This document shows, piece after piece, positions 16,093-24,529 of a stretch of 58,884 nt of DNA (position 1 is its first letter; the number at the start of each line of letters is the position of its first letter). Made by a program: the position numbers and the translations under genes. Below the pieces are notes generated by a model, which searched no databases, was not told where the DNA came from, and was given only the letters and a program-made list of their open reading frames with translations. The stretch is taken from NCBI RefSeq assembly GCF_014636235.1, contig NZ_BMDZ01000036.1:1-58884 (forward strand). The letters are read 5' to 3'. The stretch is from Tistrella bauzanensis (GTDB lineage Bacteria; Pseudomonadota; Alphaproteobacteria; Tistrellales; Tistrellaceae).

Positions 16093-16779
16093 TCAGCCAC
16101 GGCCGGCGGGTGCCGGCCGTGGCAGCAGCGCCGCCGCCAGCCCCGCCGCGGCCAGCACCGGCAGCAGCCAGGCATCGCCCGTGTCCATGGCACGTGCCGT
16201 GGCGCCGCTGAACAGGCACCAGAGAACCGGCACCGGCAACAGGATCAGCCGCCAGACCCCGGCGGTGCCGGCCAGCAGGCCCAGGGTGAAGACCGCCGTC
16301 GGATCGGGTGTGACGCCCACGGTTTCAATGGCGCCCCAGGGCCGGCCGGCCAGCGGCCCCGCCAGAGGCATCACCACCAGCGCCGCCGCCATCAGGCCGA
16401 GGCCGATGATCCGCGCCGCCGGCGGCGCATGGCCGGCCGGTCGCGGCGCGATGGCCGCGACCGCCAGCAGCAGCACACCCTGAACCATGAAGCCGACGGC
16501 TGGCCATGTCGCAGCCCAGTTGATGACGGCGTAGCGCTGATACAGAAAATCGGCGCCGATCCACAGCCAGCCGATCGCCGGCAGCGCATGAACCATACCG
16601 ATGGCGATCCGGCTGTCCGCCCGCCGCAGCACCAGCCACAGCACCACGAGCGCGCCCAGCGCGCCCACGATCTGCGCCGGCCATACCGCCTGATTATAGC
16701 GGACGAACAGCCGCTGATAGGTCTCGGGCGCGAATAGCAGAAAATCGGTCAGGGAATAGCTGAACCAGTCGGCCATCAT
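16093..16779 (-). CDS. DUF6064 family membrane protein
   Basis: A 228-residue integral membrane protein with about seven hydrophobic segments. The N-terminus (FLLFAPETYQRLFVRYNQAV, then WPAQIVGALGALVVLWLVL) matches the DUF6064 pattern. Function of the family is unknown. Its stop lies 3 bp from that of the convergent M20 gene, and its start lies 9 bp after the stop of the aldo/keto reductase, so it is probably co-transcribed with the latter. The repeated PLAGPLAG is a loop between helices. Confidence 0.75.
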   Translation of the reverse strand: MMADWFSYSLTDFLLFAPETYQRLFVRYNQAVWPAQIVGALGALVVLWLVLRRADSRIAIGMVHALPAIGWLWIGADFLYQRYAVINWAATWPAVGFMVQGVLLLAVAAIAPRPAGHAPPAARIIGLGLMAAALVVMPLAGPLAGRPWGAIETVGVTPDPTAVFTLGLLAGTAGVWRLILLPVPVLWCLFSGATARAMDTGDAWLLPVLAAAGLAAALLPRPAPAGRG

Positions 16780-16788
16780 CCTCGGCCC

Positions 16789-17799
16789 TCAGATCGCCTC
16801 GACATCGGCAATCATCCGCCGGCGCAAGGCGGCATCGGGCAGTGGCCCGCGTGCCGCATCCAGGTTCTCGCGCACATGGTCGACCCGGGTGGTGGCCGGA
16901 ATCGCGCAGGTGATGTCGGGATGCGAGAGGATGAATTTCAACAGCGCCTTCGCCCAGCTTCCGGCGCCGATCTCGGCCGCCCAGCCCGGCAGCGGCTCGC
17001 GCGCCAGCCGGCGGGTCAGTGCCCCCTGGCGGAACGGCCGGTTCACGATCACCGCCTGGCCCCGCTCGCGGGCCAGCGGCAGGATGCGGTCTTCGACCGC
17101 ACGATCCAGAATGTTGTAGGTGATCTGAATGGTGTCGAGCGGCTGGCTGGCCATGACCTGTTCAAACGTGTCGTGCCGCCGGCCCTCGGATGTTGTGATC
17201 CCGACATGGGTCAGCCGTCCGGCGGCCTTCATCGCGAACAGGGTTTCCAGATGCGCCTCCCAGCCGCGCAGATTATGCACCTGCATCAGATCGAACTGCG
17301 GCACACCCCACAGCGCGCGCGATTGCGCGATCTGGTCCGGCCCGTCATCGCCCGATGAAATCCACACCTTGTCGGCGGCATAGACCGCTTGCGGCCGGCC
17401 CAGCGCGTCGAGCCCCCGCCCCACCACCATCTGTGCCGAACCATACATCGGCGAGCTGTCGATCATCCGGCCGCCAGCCTCGAAAAATGCCTTCATCACC
17501 GCCGTGCAGCCGGCGATCGCCTCAGGATCGTTGCCGACATTGAAGGTGATCCAGGTGCCCAGCCCCACCGCCGGCATCATCAGGCCGGTGCTGTGGATCG
17601 GGCGCATCAGCGCTGTGCCGGCCGCAGCCGCGCGGCGCCCGCGTCCGCCGGTCATGGCCGCGACCACACCGGCCGCGGCCGACAGGGCCAGCAGGCGCCG
17701 GCGGCTGATCAGGGCAGGAGGCGGCGGGCGGTGGGGCGGCGGGCGGTGGGGCGGCGGGCGGTGGGGCGGCGGACGGTAGGGAGGCGGGCGGTCCGTCAT
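16789..17799 (-). CDS. Tat-exported aldo/keto reductase
   Basis: A 336-residue protein with an aldo/keto reductase barrel: MPAVGLGTWITF, DSSPMYGSAQMVVG (catalytic Tyr), AADKVWISS (Lys), LMQVHNL (His), and a C-terminal IPATTRVDHVRENL NADPH-binding strand. The N-terminus has a twin-arginine signal, SRRRLLALSAAAGVVAA, so export to the periplasm in folded form is predicted. Ahead of it lies a RPPPH/RPPPY repeat of about five units. A periplasmic AKR is less common than the cytoplasmic type; NADPH supply there would be a puzzle. Likely in one transcript with the DUF6064 gene. Confidence 0.85.
   Translation of the reverse strand: MTDRPPPYRPPPHRPPPHRPPPHRPPPPALISRRRLLALSAAAGVVAAMTGGRGRRAAAAGTALMRPIHSTGLMMPAVGLGTWITFNVGNDPEAIAGCTAVMKAFFEAGGRMIDSSPMYGSAQMVVGRGLDALGRPQAVYAADKVWISSGDDGPDQIAQSRALWGVPQFDLMQVHNLRGWEAHLETLFAMKAAGRLTHVGITTSEGRRHDTFEQVMASQPLDTIQITYNILDRAVEDRILPLARERGQAVIVNRPFRQGALTRRLAREPLPGWAAEIGAGSWAKALLKFILSHPDITCAIPATTRVDHVRENLDAARGPLPDAALRRRMIADVEAI
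17718..17790. repeat. 15-bp in-frame tandem repeat (RPPPH)
   Basis: About 4.5 copies of a GGCGGTGGGGCGGCG-like unit encode RPPP(Y/H) repeats before the Tat signal of the aldo/keto reductase. The unit is close to pure G/C and so may also slip during replication. Confidence 0.85.
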
Positions 17800-17907
17800 C
17801 GCAAGGGAAGCTCCCTGTGGTTCGCGGATCGACGGCGATGATAGCGATGTGTGCCCGCACCGCGCCGAGACAAGCCCGAACTGTCGGGAGGCGGCGCCGA
17901 TCTGGGG

Positions 17908-18660
17908 CTATTGCGGCGGCGTGCCGTCCCCGTCGGATCTGCCATCCTCATCAGATCTGTCGTCCCGATCGGATCTGGCGTCCGGCTGGCGCGGCACCGG
18001 CAGATGCCAGCCATAGCGGATCGCCATCACCCGCAGGCCGAAACACAAGGCGGCGCCGGCCAGCATCGATGGCCCGGCGGGCAGGCCGGCCAGATCGCCC
18101 GCCACCACCACCCCGGCGCCGGCGAGGGCCGCCACCGCATACAGATCGGCCCGCAGCACGGCCGGAATCTGTGCCACCAGCACATCGCGCGCGATGCCGC
18201 CGCCAATGCCCGACAGCATGCCGAGCAGCGCCGCCATGGCCGGTTCCAGACCCGCGACCAGCGCCTTCTGCGCGCCGGATACCGCAAACAGCGCCAGCCC
18301 GGCGGCGTCACTGATCTGCACCGGATTGCGGAAACGTTCGATCATCTGATGGCGATAGAACACCAGCAGCCCGGCCAGGCAGGCCACGGCCACATAGCGC
18401 GGCTGGCTGATCGCCGCCGGCGGCACCGCGCCGATCAGCAGATCGCGCAGGATGCCGCCGGCACTGGCGGCGGCGAACGACAGCACCAGCACCCCGAACA
18501 GATCCAGCCCGCGCCGCACCGCCACCAGCGCGCCCGACAGCGCGAACACGAAACTGCCGATCAGATCCAGCGCCAGCAACAATCCGGCGGCCGTGAACGG
18601 TGTCGCGGCGAAACCCTCGCTCACCTCAAGCCACTCACCCGCGCCCGCCCGGCCCCGCAT
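17908..18660 (-). CDS. Trimeric intracellular cation channel (TRIC/UPF0126) family protein
   Basis: A 250-residue inner membrane protein with seven hydrophobic segments. It carries the two TRIC repeats: DLIGSFVFALSGALVAVRRGLD with GGILRDLLIG, and DAAGLALFAVSGAQKAL with GGGIARDVLV. Family members form K+-permeable trimers; physiological role in bacteria is unclear. The C-terminal tail is an acidic SDRDD/SDEDG/SDGDG repeat from an 18-bp DNA repeat. Its start overlaps the upstream small gene by 26 bp. Confidence 0.88.
   Translation of the reverse strand: MRGRAGAGEWLEVSEGFAATPFTAAGLLLALDLIGSFVFALSGALVAVRRGLDLFGVLVLSFAAASAGGILRDLLIGAVPPAAISQPRYVAVACLAGLLVFYRHQMIERFRNPVQISDAAGLALFAVSGAQKALVAGLEPAMAALLGMLSGIGGGIARDVLVAQIPAVLRADLYAVAALAGAGVVVAGDLAGLPAGPSMLAGAALCFGLRVMAIRYGWHLPVPRQPDARSDRDDRSDEDGRSDGDGTPPQ
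17927..17980. repeat. 3 x 18-bp in-frame tandem repeat
   Basis: Units at 17927, 17945 and 17963 share the core TC(A/G)GATCTG and encode the acidic Ser/Asp/Arg tail of the TRIC protein. Confidence 0.85.
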
Positions 18661-18826
18661 CGCGGCCGGCCGCGCGCAGCAGAAGCCTGTAGGGCCAGCT
18701 CAGCGCATTGATGACACTGTCTTCCCCGCCCTTCTCGGCCAGGGCGCGGCGGGTATTCTCGGCCGACCACATGATCACGCTGCCGCCCGCGATCACCAGA
18801 AGCAAGCTGATCATATCAAGCTGCAT
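18635..18826 (-). CDS. Small single-pass membrane protein
   Basis: 63 residues from the ATG at 18826, beginning with one hydrophobic segment (MISLLLVIAGGSVIMW) and ending in a basic tail. The start lies inside the end of the upstream gene (overlap 11 bp) and the end lies inside the TRIC gene, so translation is probably coupled to both. I do not recognise a family. A second ATG at 18814 would shorten it by four residues. Confidence 0.5.
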   Translation of the reverse strand: MQLDMISLLLVIAGGSVIMWSAENTRRALAEKGGEDSVINALSWPYRLLLRAAGRDAGPGGRG

Positions 18827-19268
18827 GTGCACCCCCTGCGCCGTCAGCGGCGGCAATCCTCATATCGACGATATAGGCCAGCAGAACGACCATGACAATC
18901 AGACCGCCCCCCAGACGCCACACCGGCACGGTGACGCCGCCACTTGAGACCGCCAGCACGCTGAAGAAGATCCACAGCAAGGTCGTGAACAGAACCAAGG
19001 CGGCAAAGGATACCATGATATCCCGCCGTGGCCGTTGCCGATGTCGCATGAAATTGATGAATGACGCGAACGAGACGGAAATTCCGGCAAGAGACAGATG
19101 GCCAAGCCAGTTCTGGTCCAGAAATGGAAGGCTGTTGGGCGTACTTATAAGTCGCAACTCAACAAGAAATGCAATCAATGCGTGCCCGAACACCGGAATC
19201 AACCCGAACAGCAGCCCGATCAGGAAGATCGCCCGCTGATCCTTTTTGGCATCCTCCACGGTCGACAT
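18816..19268 (-). CDS. Hypothetical four-helix membrane protein
   Basis: About 150 residues from ATG 19268 (a TTG at 19298 would extend it by ten). Four hydrophobic segments: AIFLIGLLFGLIPVFGHALIAFLV, the LAGISVSFASF region, IMVSFAALVLFTTLLWIFFSVL and GGGLIVMVVLLAYIVDM. The short loops are basic, and the end is Ala-rich. No family recognised. It overlaps the next small membrane gene, and the pair leads into the TRIC channel gene, which suggests a common membrane function or simple coupling. Confidence 0.6.
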   Translation of the reverse strand: MSTVEDAKKDQRAIFLIGLLFGLIPVFGHALIAFLVELRLISTPNSLPFLDQNWLGHLSLAGISVSFASFINFMRHRQRPRRDIMVSFAALVLFTTLLWIFFSVLAVSSGGVTVPVWRLGGGLIVMVVLLAYIVDMRIAAADGAGGAHAA

Positions 19269-19372
19269 CGTGATTTCCGGTCCGCTTGTCGCTTTCAAGA
19301 TCCCGGATGGTGGCCTAGCCTATCCGATAACTCAATCGATAACGACAATATAGCGCATGTTTCGCCCCCCGC

Positions 19373-20152
19373 TCACCCCCTGATCCCCACCGCCTGAAAT
19401 CCGCCATCGGCGGCAATGACCTGCCCTGTCACATAGGATGCGGCATCGCCGGCCAGGAAGCGGACCAGAAGGGCGATTTCTTCCGGGGTGCCATAGCGGT
19501 TGAGGGCGACCCGTTCCTCCCACACCGCCCGGACCTCGGGGCGGTGAACCGCGCGGGTCAAGGGCGTGTCGATCGGACCTGGGGCGACGCAATTGACCCG
19601 GATGCCGTGCGGCCCCAGTTCCAGGGCCATCACCTGGGTCAGCAGATGCACCCCGCCCTTGGATGCGCCATAGGCGGCACGGCCGCGATTGCCGCGCAGG
19701 CCCGAGACCGAGCCCAGATTGATGATCGAACCGCCCATGCCGGCGGCGATCAGGCCGCGCGCCACCGCCTGCCCCATCATCATCGTGCCGCGCAGATTGA
19801 CCCCGATGATCCGGTCGAGCAATGCCGGGTCGGTGTCGAGGAACGGCGTGTCGGCAGCGATACCGGCGCTGTTGACCAGCACCCGCACCAGCCCGTGATC
19901 ACGCGCCACATCGGCCATCGCCGCCGATACCGCGGCCGGGTCGGATACGTCGAGCGCCACGGCGGCGGCCTTGTGGCCGATGGCGGTGATGGCGCCGGCC
20001 ACCGCCTGCGCCTGGGCGCCGTCACGATCGGCGATCACCACCATGGCCCCGGCCATGGCCAGCATTTCGGCGACGGCCCGGCCGATGCCGCTGGCGGCAC
20101 CGGTGACGACCGCCACCCGGCCATCCTCAAGCCCGTGTTCGGTCGTCATCAT
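19373..20152 (-). CDS. SDR-family oxidoreductase (FabG-like)
   Basis: A 259-residue classical short-chain dehydrogenase. Rossmann motif VVTGAASGIGRA, NSAG (NNAG equivalent), and a catalytic Ser-Tyr-Lys set in NLGSVSGLRGNRGRAAYGASK. C-terminal YVTGQVIAADGGFQAVG. It is the last gene of the TRAP transporter set; another SDR lies 39 bp upstream. Both probably oxidise or reduce a hydroxyl/keto compound imported by the transporter. The exact substrate cannot be told. Confidence 0.88.
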   Translation of the reverse strand: MMTTEHGLEDGRVAVVTGAASGIGRAVAEMLAMAGAMVVIADRDGAQAQAVAGAITAIGHKAAAVALDVSDPAAVSAAMADVARDHGLVRVLVNSAGIAADTPFLDTDPALLDRIIGVNLRGTMMMGQAVARGLIAAGMGGSIINLGSVSGLRGNRGRAAYGASKGGVHLLTQVMALELGPHGIRVNCVAPGPIDTPLTRAVHRPEVRAVWEERVALNRYGTPEEIALLVRFLAGDAASYVTGQVIAADGGFQAVGIRG

Positions 20153-20191
20153 GGCGGCCTCCCTGGTTCATGACTGGCGCAGATAACCGGC

Positions 20192-20986
20192 TCAGCCGGC
20201 CCGCGACGACAACCCGCCATCGACCGGCAGACAATGGCCGGTGATGTAGCGCGACTCATCCGATGCCAGGAAGACCGCGGCCTTCGCGATATCCCAGGCA
20301 TCGCCCATATGGCCCATCGGGCAGGCGGCATGGCGTTTGGCGATCATGTCGTCGGCATCGGCATACTGGCCGACGATCTGGGTGCGGATCAACGGCGTGT
20401 CCATCATGCCTGGCATGATCGCGTTGCAGCGGATGCCCTGCTTCGCATATTCCAACGCGATCGCCACCGTCATCTGGTTGACCGCCGCCTTGGCGGCGTA
20501 ATAGGCCAGATAGGGATAGCCGGTATAGCGGATCGCCGCCAGCGACGAGACATTGACGATGGTGCCGCCGCCGGATTTCAGCATCTCGGGGATCGCGTGC
20601 TTGCAGCACAGGAACACCGAGGTGGCGTTCACGTCCATCGCCCGGTGCCAGCGGGCCTCGTCGAGTTCGACCGGACCGCCCATCTCGGTGATGCCGACAT
20701 TGTTGTGCAGCACGTCGAGCGAGCCGAAGGTGGCGACGGTCTGGGCCACCGCCGCCGCGACCTCGGCGCTGGCGGTGACATCGGCCTTCACCGCCAGGGC
20801 CTCGAAGCCTTCGTCGCGGATGATGGCGGCGGTTTCCTCGGCAGCCTCGGCGACCCGGTCGACACACACCACTCGCGCGCCCTCACGGGCGAACAGCACC
20901 GCCGTCGCTTTGCCATTGCCCCAGCCGGGGCCGCTGGACCCGGCCCCGAAAACCAGGGCCGTCTTGTTGTCGAGACGCGTCGTCAT
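20192..20986 (-). CDS. SDR-family oxidoreductase
   Basis: A 264-residue classical SDR. It has a nucleotide-binding loop in a variant form (ALVFGAGSSGPGWGNGKATA instead of TGxxxGIG), NNVG, a catalytic site in NVSSLAAIRYTGYPYLAYYAAK, and YITGHCLPVDGGLSS at the end. The loop is extended by a few residues relative to standard FabG. It is encoded 64 bp after dctM and is probably co-transcribed. Role in catabolism of the TRAP substrate is inferred. Confidence 0.88.
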   Translation of the reverse strand: MTTRLDNKTALVFGAGSSGPGWGNGKATAVLFAREGARVVCVDRVAEAAEETAAIIRDEGFEALAVKADVTASAEVAAAVAQTVATFGSLDVLHNNVGITEMGGPVELDEARWHRAMDVNATSVFLCCKHAIPEMLKSGGGTIVNVSSLAAIRYTGYPYLAYYAAKAAVNQMTVAIALEYAKQGIRCNAIMPGMMDTPLIRTQIVGQYADADDMIAKRHAACPMGHMGDAWDIAKAAVFLASDESRYITGHCLPVDGGLSSRAG

Positions 20987-21050
20987 GGGGAGACCTCACA
21001 GAATTGGGGCCAGGGCCGCATCACGTCAGGTGCCTGCGGCCGGGGCCGGA

Positions 21051-22334
21051 TCAGTTGAGCAGGCCGGGCAGCAGCATCGACGCCTGCGGCACCAGGGTGA
21101 CGATCAGCAGCACCACCAGGGCCGCGCCCAGGAAGGGCAGAATGGCGACCGAGCCGCGTTCCAGCGGCGCGCGGGCGATCATGCAGGCGATGTTCAGGCA
21201 CAAGCCCACCGGCGGGGTGATCAGCCCGATGCACAGGTTCAGCACCACGACCACGCCGAAATGCACCGGATCGATGCCCAGCGCCAGCGCGATCGGATAG
21301 AGCACCGGCACCAGCATCACCAGCGCCGCGTTCGCCTCAAGGAACATGCCGACGATCAGCAGCATCACATTGACCACGATCAGAAACAGGATCGGCTCCG
21401 ACACATTGGCCAGCACGAAGGCCGACACCGCCTGCGGCACGCCGGTATAGGCGAGCAGCCACGAGAACAGCTTGGCGGCGCCGACCACGATCATGATCAC
21501 CGCCGTGGAACGGCCGGCCGAAACCAGCGCCGCATAGATCCGCTTCAGGTCGAGTTCGCGATGCACCACCCCGCCCACGAACAGCGCATAGAGCACCGCC
21601 ACGCCGGAACATTCGGTGATGTTGAACACGCCCATCCGGATGCCGGTCAGGATGAACACCGGCATCAGCAGGGCGAAAGATGCATGAGCCAGGGCCCTGC
21701 GAACCGCGCCCTTCGGTCGCGGACCGGTGCGCACCATCGGCGCATCCTTCAGCGCCAGCCGCCGCGCGATCCACAGCATGGCGACGGTATAGAGCAGGCC
21801 CGGGATCACGCCGGCCAGGAACAGATTGGTGATCGACTGGTTGGTCAGCACCCCCATCACGATGAACGGGATCGAGGGCGGGATCACCGGCGCCACGACA
21901 TTGGCGGCGGCGATCAGCGATGCCGCGAAAGCCGGCCGATGGCCCACCTTGATCATCGCCGGTATCATGATCCGGCCCAGCGCCGAGGTATCGGCCACAG
22001 CCGAACCCGAAATGCCGGCGAACAGGGTCGACGCGAACACGCCGCTCATCGCGAGCCCACCCGGGCGATGGCCCAGGATCGCGTCGGCCAGTTCCAGCAG
22101 CCGCCGGGTCATACCGCCCGCGGTCATCAGCGAGCCGGCGAGCAGAAAGAACGGGATCGCCAGCAGCGTGAAGCCGTCGATACCGCCGAACACCGATTGC
22201 GGCACGACCATCAGGTTGATGCCGCCAACCCAGACCAGCACGCCGACCACGCCGCCGATCACCGCGAAGCCGATCGGCACCGCGATCGCCATCAATCCAA
22301 GAACCGCGATCAGCAGAATTTCGACCAGGGTCAT
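21051..22334 (-). CDS. dctM: TRAP transporter large permease
   Basis: A 427-residue DctM-type membrane protein with about 12 hydrophobic segments. Typical motifs are IPFFLLAGSLMTAGGMTRRL, ISGSAVADTSALGRIMIPAM and VVLNLCIGLITPPVGLCLNI. It carries out Na+-coupled uptake with DctQ and DctP. The ATG overlaps the dctQ stop (ATGA), so translation is coupled. Substrate class is not determined from sequence. Confidence 0.92.
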   Translation of the reverse strand: MTLVEILLIAVLGLMAIAVPIGFAVIGGVVGVLVWVGGINLMVVPQSVFGGIDGFTLLAIPFFLLAGSLMTAGGMTRRLLELADAILGHRPGGLAMSGVFASTLFAGISGSAVADTSALGRIMIPAMIKVGHRPAFAASLIAAANVVAPVIPPSIPFIVMGVLTNQSITNLFLAGVIPGLLYTVAMLWIARRLALKDAPMVRTGPRPKGAVRRALAHASFALLMPVFILTGIRMGVFNITECSGVAVLYALFVGGVVHRELDLKRIYAALVSAGRSTAVIMIVVGAAKLFSWLLAYTGVPQAVSAFVLANVSEPILFLIVVNVMLLIVGMFLEANAALVMLVPVLYPIALALGIDPVHFGVVVVLNLCIGLITPPVGLCLNIACMIARAPLERGSVAILPFLGAALVVLLIVTLVPQASMLLPGLLN

Positions 22335-22978
22335 CGAACGCCCTTCCCGGTGGACTGAGACTTCGCGGCAGGTTTGGGCGGCGTCGCGGTCGCATCCTGA
22401 TGGCGCATGGCGACAGGCACGAAGCCGTCGCCTTCATCCGGCACCGGCGCATCCGGATCGGGCAGCGCCCAATCGGCACCCGGCCGCGACAGCCGGGCGA
22501 TGATCACCATCAGCAGGATCAGCACGCCGCCGACCGGCATGGCCGCATAGGGCACCGACATCGGCACCTCGAAGGCGGGACTGTCCTGAAAACCGTTCAA
22601 TTCGGCGAAGTTATAGCCATGGACGATCAGCACCAGGGCGATCGCCAGCATCACCAGATCGCGCACCACCCGGATAGCCGCCGCCGGGCCGCGGCCCAGG
22701 CGTTCGACCAGCGCCGTCACCGATACGTGGCCACCACCCCGCAGCACCGCCGCCGATCCGACCATCGCGACCCAGGGCATCAGAAAGCGGGCGAGTTCCT
22801 CGCTCCAATTGGGGGCGGCATCGAGGACATAGCGGGCAAAGACCTGCCAGACGATGGCGCCGGTCATCACCAGGATCATCAGGGCGAGCACTGCATCGAG
22901 GCCACGCTCGATCCAGCCCCCGATACGCGCGGCCCCGGTGGCGATACCACCAGGGCCGGCGTCGCGCCGGTCGGTCAT
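22331..22978 (-). CDS. dctQ: TRAP transporter small permease
   Basis: About 215 residues with four hydrophobic segments typical of DctQ (VLALMILVMTGAIVWQVFARY, then APNWSEELARFLMPWVAMVG). The C-terminal ~50 residues are a Pro/Asp-rich cytoplasmic tail. I start at ATG 22978, four bases after the dctP stop. Confidence 0.9.
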   Translation of the reverse strand: MTDRRDAGPGGIATGAARIGGWIERGLDAVLALMILVMTGAIVWQVFARYVLDAAPNWSEELARFLMPWVAMVGSAAVLRGGGHVSVTALVERLGRGPAAAIRVVRDLVMLAIALVLIVHGYNFAELNGFQDSPAFEVPMSVPYAAMPVGGVLILLMVIIARLSRPGADWALPDPDAPVPDEGDGFVPVAMRHQDATATPPKPAAKSQSTGKGVR

Positions 22979-22982
22979 GGGC

Positions 22983-23969
22983 TTACTTGACCGCGCGGAT
23001 CTTCTCAATCCACGGCTTCAGGTCCGGGAACTGATCCGGCATATCGGCAAGCTTGGCGGCGAAGGCATCGCGGTCGACCGCCACGAAGGTCATGCCCTTC
23101 TCCTGAAGCCGCTTCTTGATCTCGGCCTCCATGCCGGCCATGCGGGTGCTGGCCTCGTTCATGGTCCGGCGCCCTTCCTCGACCAGGATGGTGCGCACGT
23201 CCTCAGGCAGGCGCTTCATCCGCGCGTCATAGAAGATGAAGGTCATGGCACCCATGACATGGGCGGTTTCCATGACATGGCTCTGCACCTCGTCGTAGCG
23301 CATGCTCTCAATGATTTCGAGCGGGTTCTCCTGGCCGTCGACGACCTTCTGCTGCATCGAGGTGAACAGCTCGGCCACGCCCATCGGCACGGCGCTGGCA
23401 CCAAGCATGGTCCAGGTCATGCTGTACATCTTCAGCGGCGGCACCCTGAGCTTCAGCCCCTTCAGATCGGCGAGCGTCGGCACCGCGCGATTGGCGGTCA
23501 GGTGGCGCGCGCCGCGATAGCCGGCGCCAACGATGCGGAAGCGGGTCTGGGCGGCGATCGCGTCGGCAAGCTCCGCGCCGATCGGGCCGTCATAGACCTT
23601 GTTGAAATGGTCGAGGTCGCGGATCAGATAGGGAAACGCCTCGACACCGGCCACGATGCCATAGCGGTCGAGCGTGCCGATCGACTGCAGCACGATGTCG
23701 TTGGTGCCGATCGCCAGACCCTCGATCGACTGCGGCCAGTCGCCGGTCGAGCCCGAATCGGCGATCTCGATCTTCACCTTGCCGCCGGAGCGTTCCTCCA
23801 CCGCCTTCTTGTAGGCGACGGCGGTGTCGTACCAGATGTTTCCGGGGGTATAGACATGCGCCATCTTGAGGACGATGTCCTCGGCGCGGGACGGGCCCGC
23901 GGTGGCAACCGCAAGGCCGACGATGGTGGCAACGGTCGCAAGACTGCGGCCGATCATGGTCCTGAGCAT
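22983..23969 (-). CDS. dctP: TRAP transporter substrate-binding protein
   Basis: A 328-residue periplasmic DctP-type protein. The ATG at 23969 has GGGAGGAA 7-8 nt upstream and is followed by a signal peptide (ATVATIVGLAVATAGPSRAE). Motifs LKMAHVYTPGNIWYDTAVAY, the LKGLKLRVP stretch near residue 160 and VVDGQENPLEII are typical, with Arg in LRVP expected to bind the carboxylate. It begins the dctP-Q-M-SDR-SDR operon. Confidence 0.92.
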   Translation of the reverse strand: MLRTMIGRSLATVATIVGLAVATAGPSRAEDIVLKMAHVYTPGNIWYDTAVAYKKAVEERSGGKVKIEIADSGSTGDWPQSIEGLAIGTNDIVLQSIGTLDRYGIVAGVEAFPYLIRDLDHFNKVYDGPIGAELADAIAAQTRFRIVGAGYRGARHLTANRAVPTLADLKGLKLRVPPLKMYSMTWTMLGASAVPMGVAELFTSMQQKVVDGQENPLEIIESMRYDEVQSHVMETAHVMGAMTFIFYDARMKRLPEDVRTILVEEGRRTMNEASTRMAGMEAEIKKRLQEKGMTFVAVDRDAFAAKLADMPDQFPDLKPWIEKIRAVK

Positions 23970-24087
23970 CCGGGCGTTCCTCCCTGCCTCGGCTGCCGGG
24001 GCCGCGCGACCCGCTTTTTGTCGGTCGTCATCAGCCACGGCATGGATCAGAGACCCTAACAGTCATAGCCGCCTGCGCCGAGGCCCT

Positions 24088-24166
24088 GGTCCGTCAATTG
24101 GACCGGCATCGGCAATAAATCCGCATGATGGCCGCCAGCCGCCAATCCCGGACCATAAGGTGGACC
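24088..24166. promoter_or_regulatory. Cluster of GGACC half-sites upstream of dctP
   Basis: The gap between dctP and ccoS holds TGGTCC-GTCAATT-GGACC (24087-24104, inverted repeat) and two direct GGACCA copies at 24150-24155 and 24162-24167. The arrangement is typical of an operator for a GntR- or LysR-type regulator of the TRAP operon, but the regulator is not in the window. Confidence 0.3.
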
Positions 24167-24224
24167 AGAATCCGGCGCGGTGAAACGTCCGGTGGATCGG
24201 GGCGCCGACGATACGCGCAGGCAG

Positions 24225-24479
24225 TCAGCGGCGGCGATCGCTTTCGCCGTCTTCACCGGTCACCGGCGCGGTATCTTCCGGGCCGGGAGCCGGGTCGCGG
24301 GGTGCCGGGGCGCGGGAAGCCGGTTCCGGCGCCGGCATGTCATCATCGTCCATCAGAATGCGATGGGCGGCACCATCCATGTCGTCGTACTGGCCGCTCT
24401 TCAGCGACCACATGAAGGCCGCGAGCGCGCCAAGGGCCAGCAGCAGGCTGGCGGGGATGAGATAGACGAGCACGTCCAT
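24225..24479 (-). CDS. ccoS: cbb3-type cytochrome oxidase assembly protein CcoS
   Basis: 84 residues. A single N-terminal helix (LIPASLLLALGALAAFMWSL) is followed by the CcoS signature KSGQYDDMDGAAHRIL. The charged, Pro-rich C-terminal tail (about 35 residues) is longer than in many CcoS proteins. CcoS is needed for heme/copper insertion into the cbb3 oxidase. It is the last gene of the cco cluster, 50 bp after ccoI. Confidence 0.88.
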   Translation of the reverse strand: MDVLVYLIPASLLLALGALAAFMWSLKSGQYDDMDGAAHRILMDDDDMPAPEPASRAPAPRDPAPGPEDTAPVTGEDGESDRRR

Positions 24480-24529
24480 GGCGGTTCAAGCCTTCCAGGG
24501 CGATCGGGACAGGGTGGATGACGGCCGGC

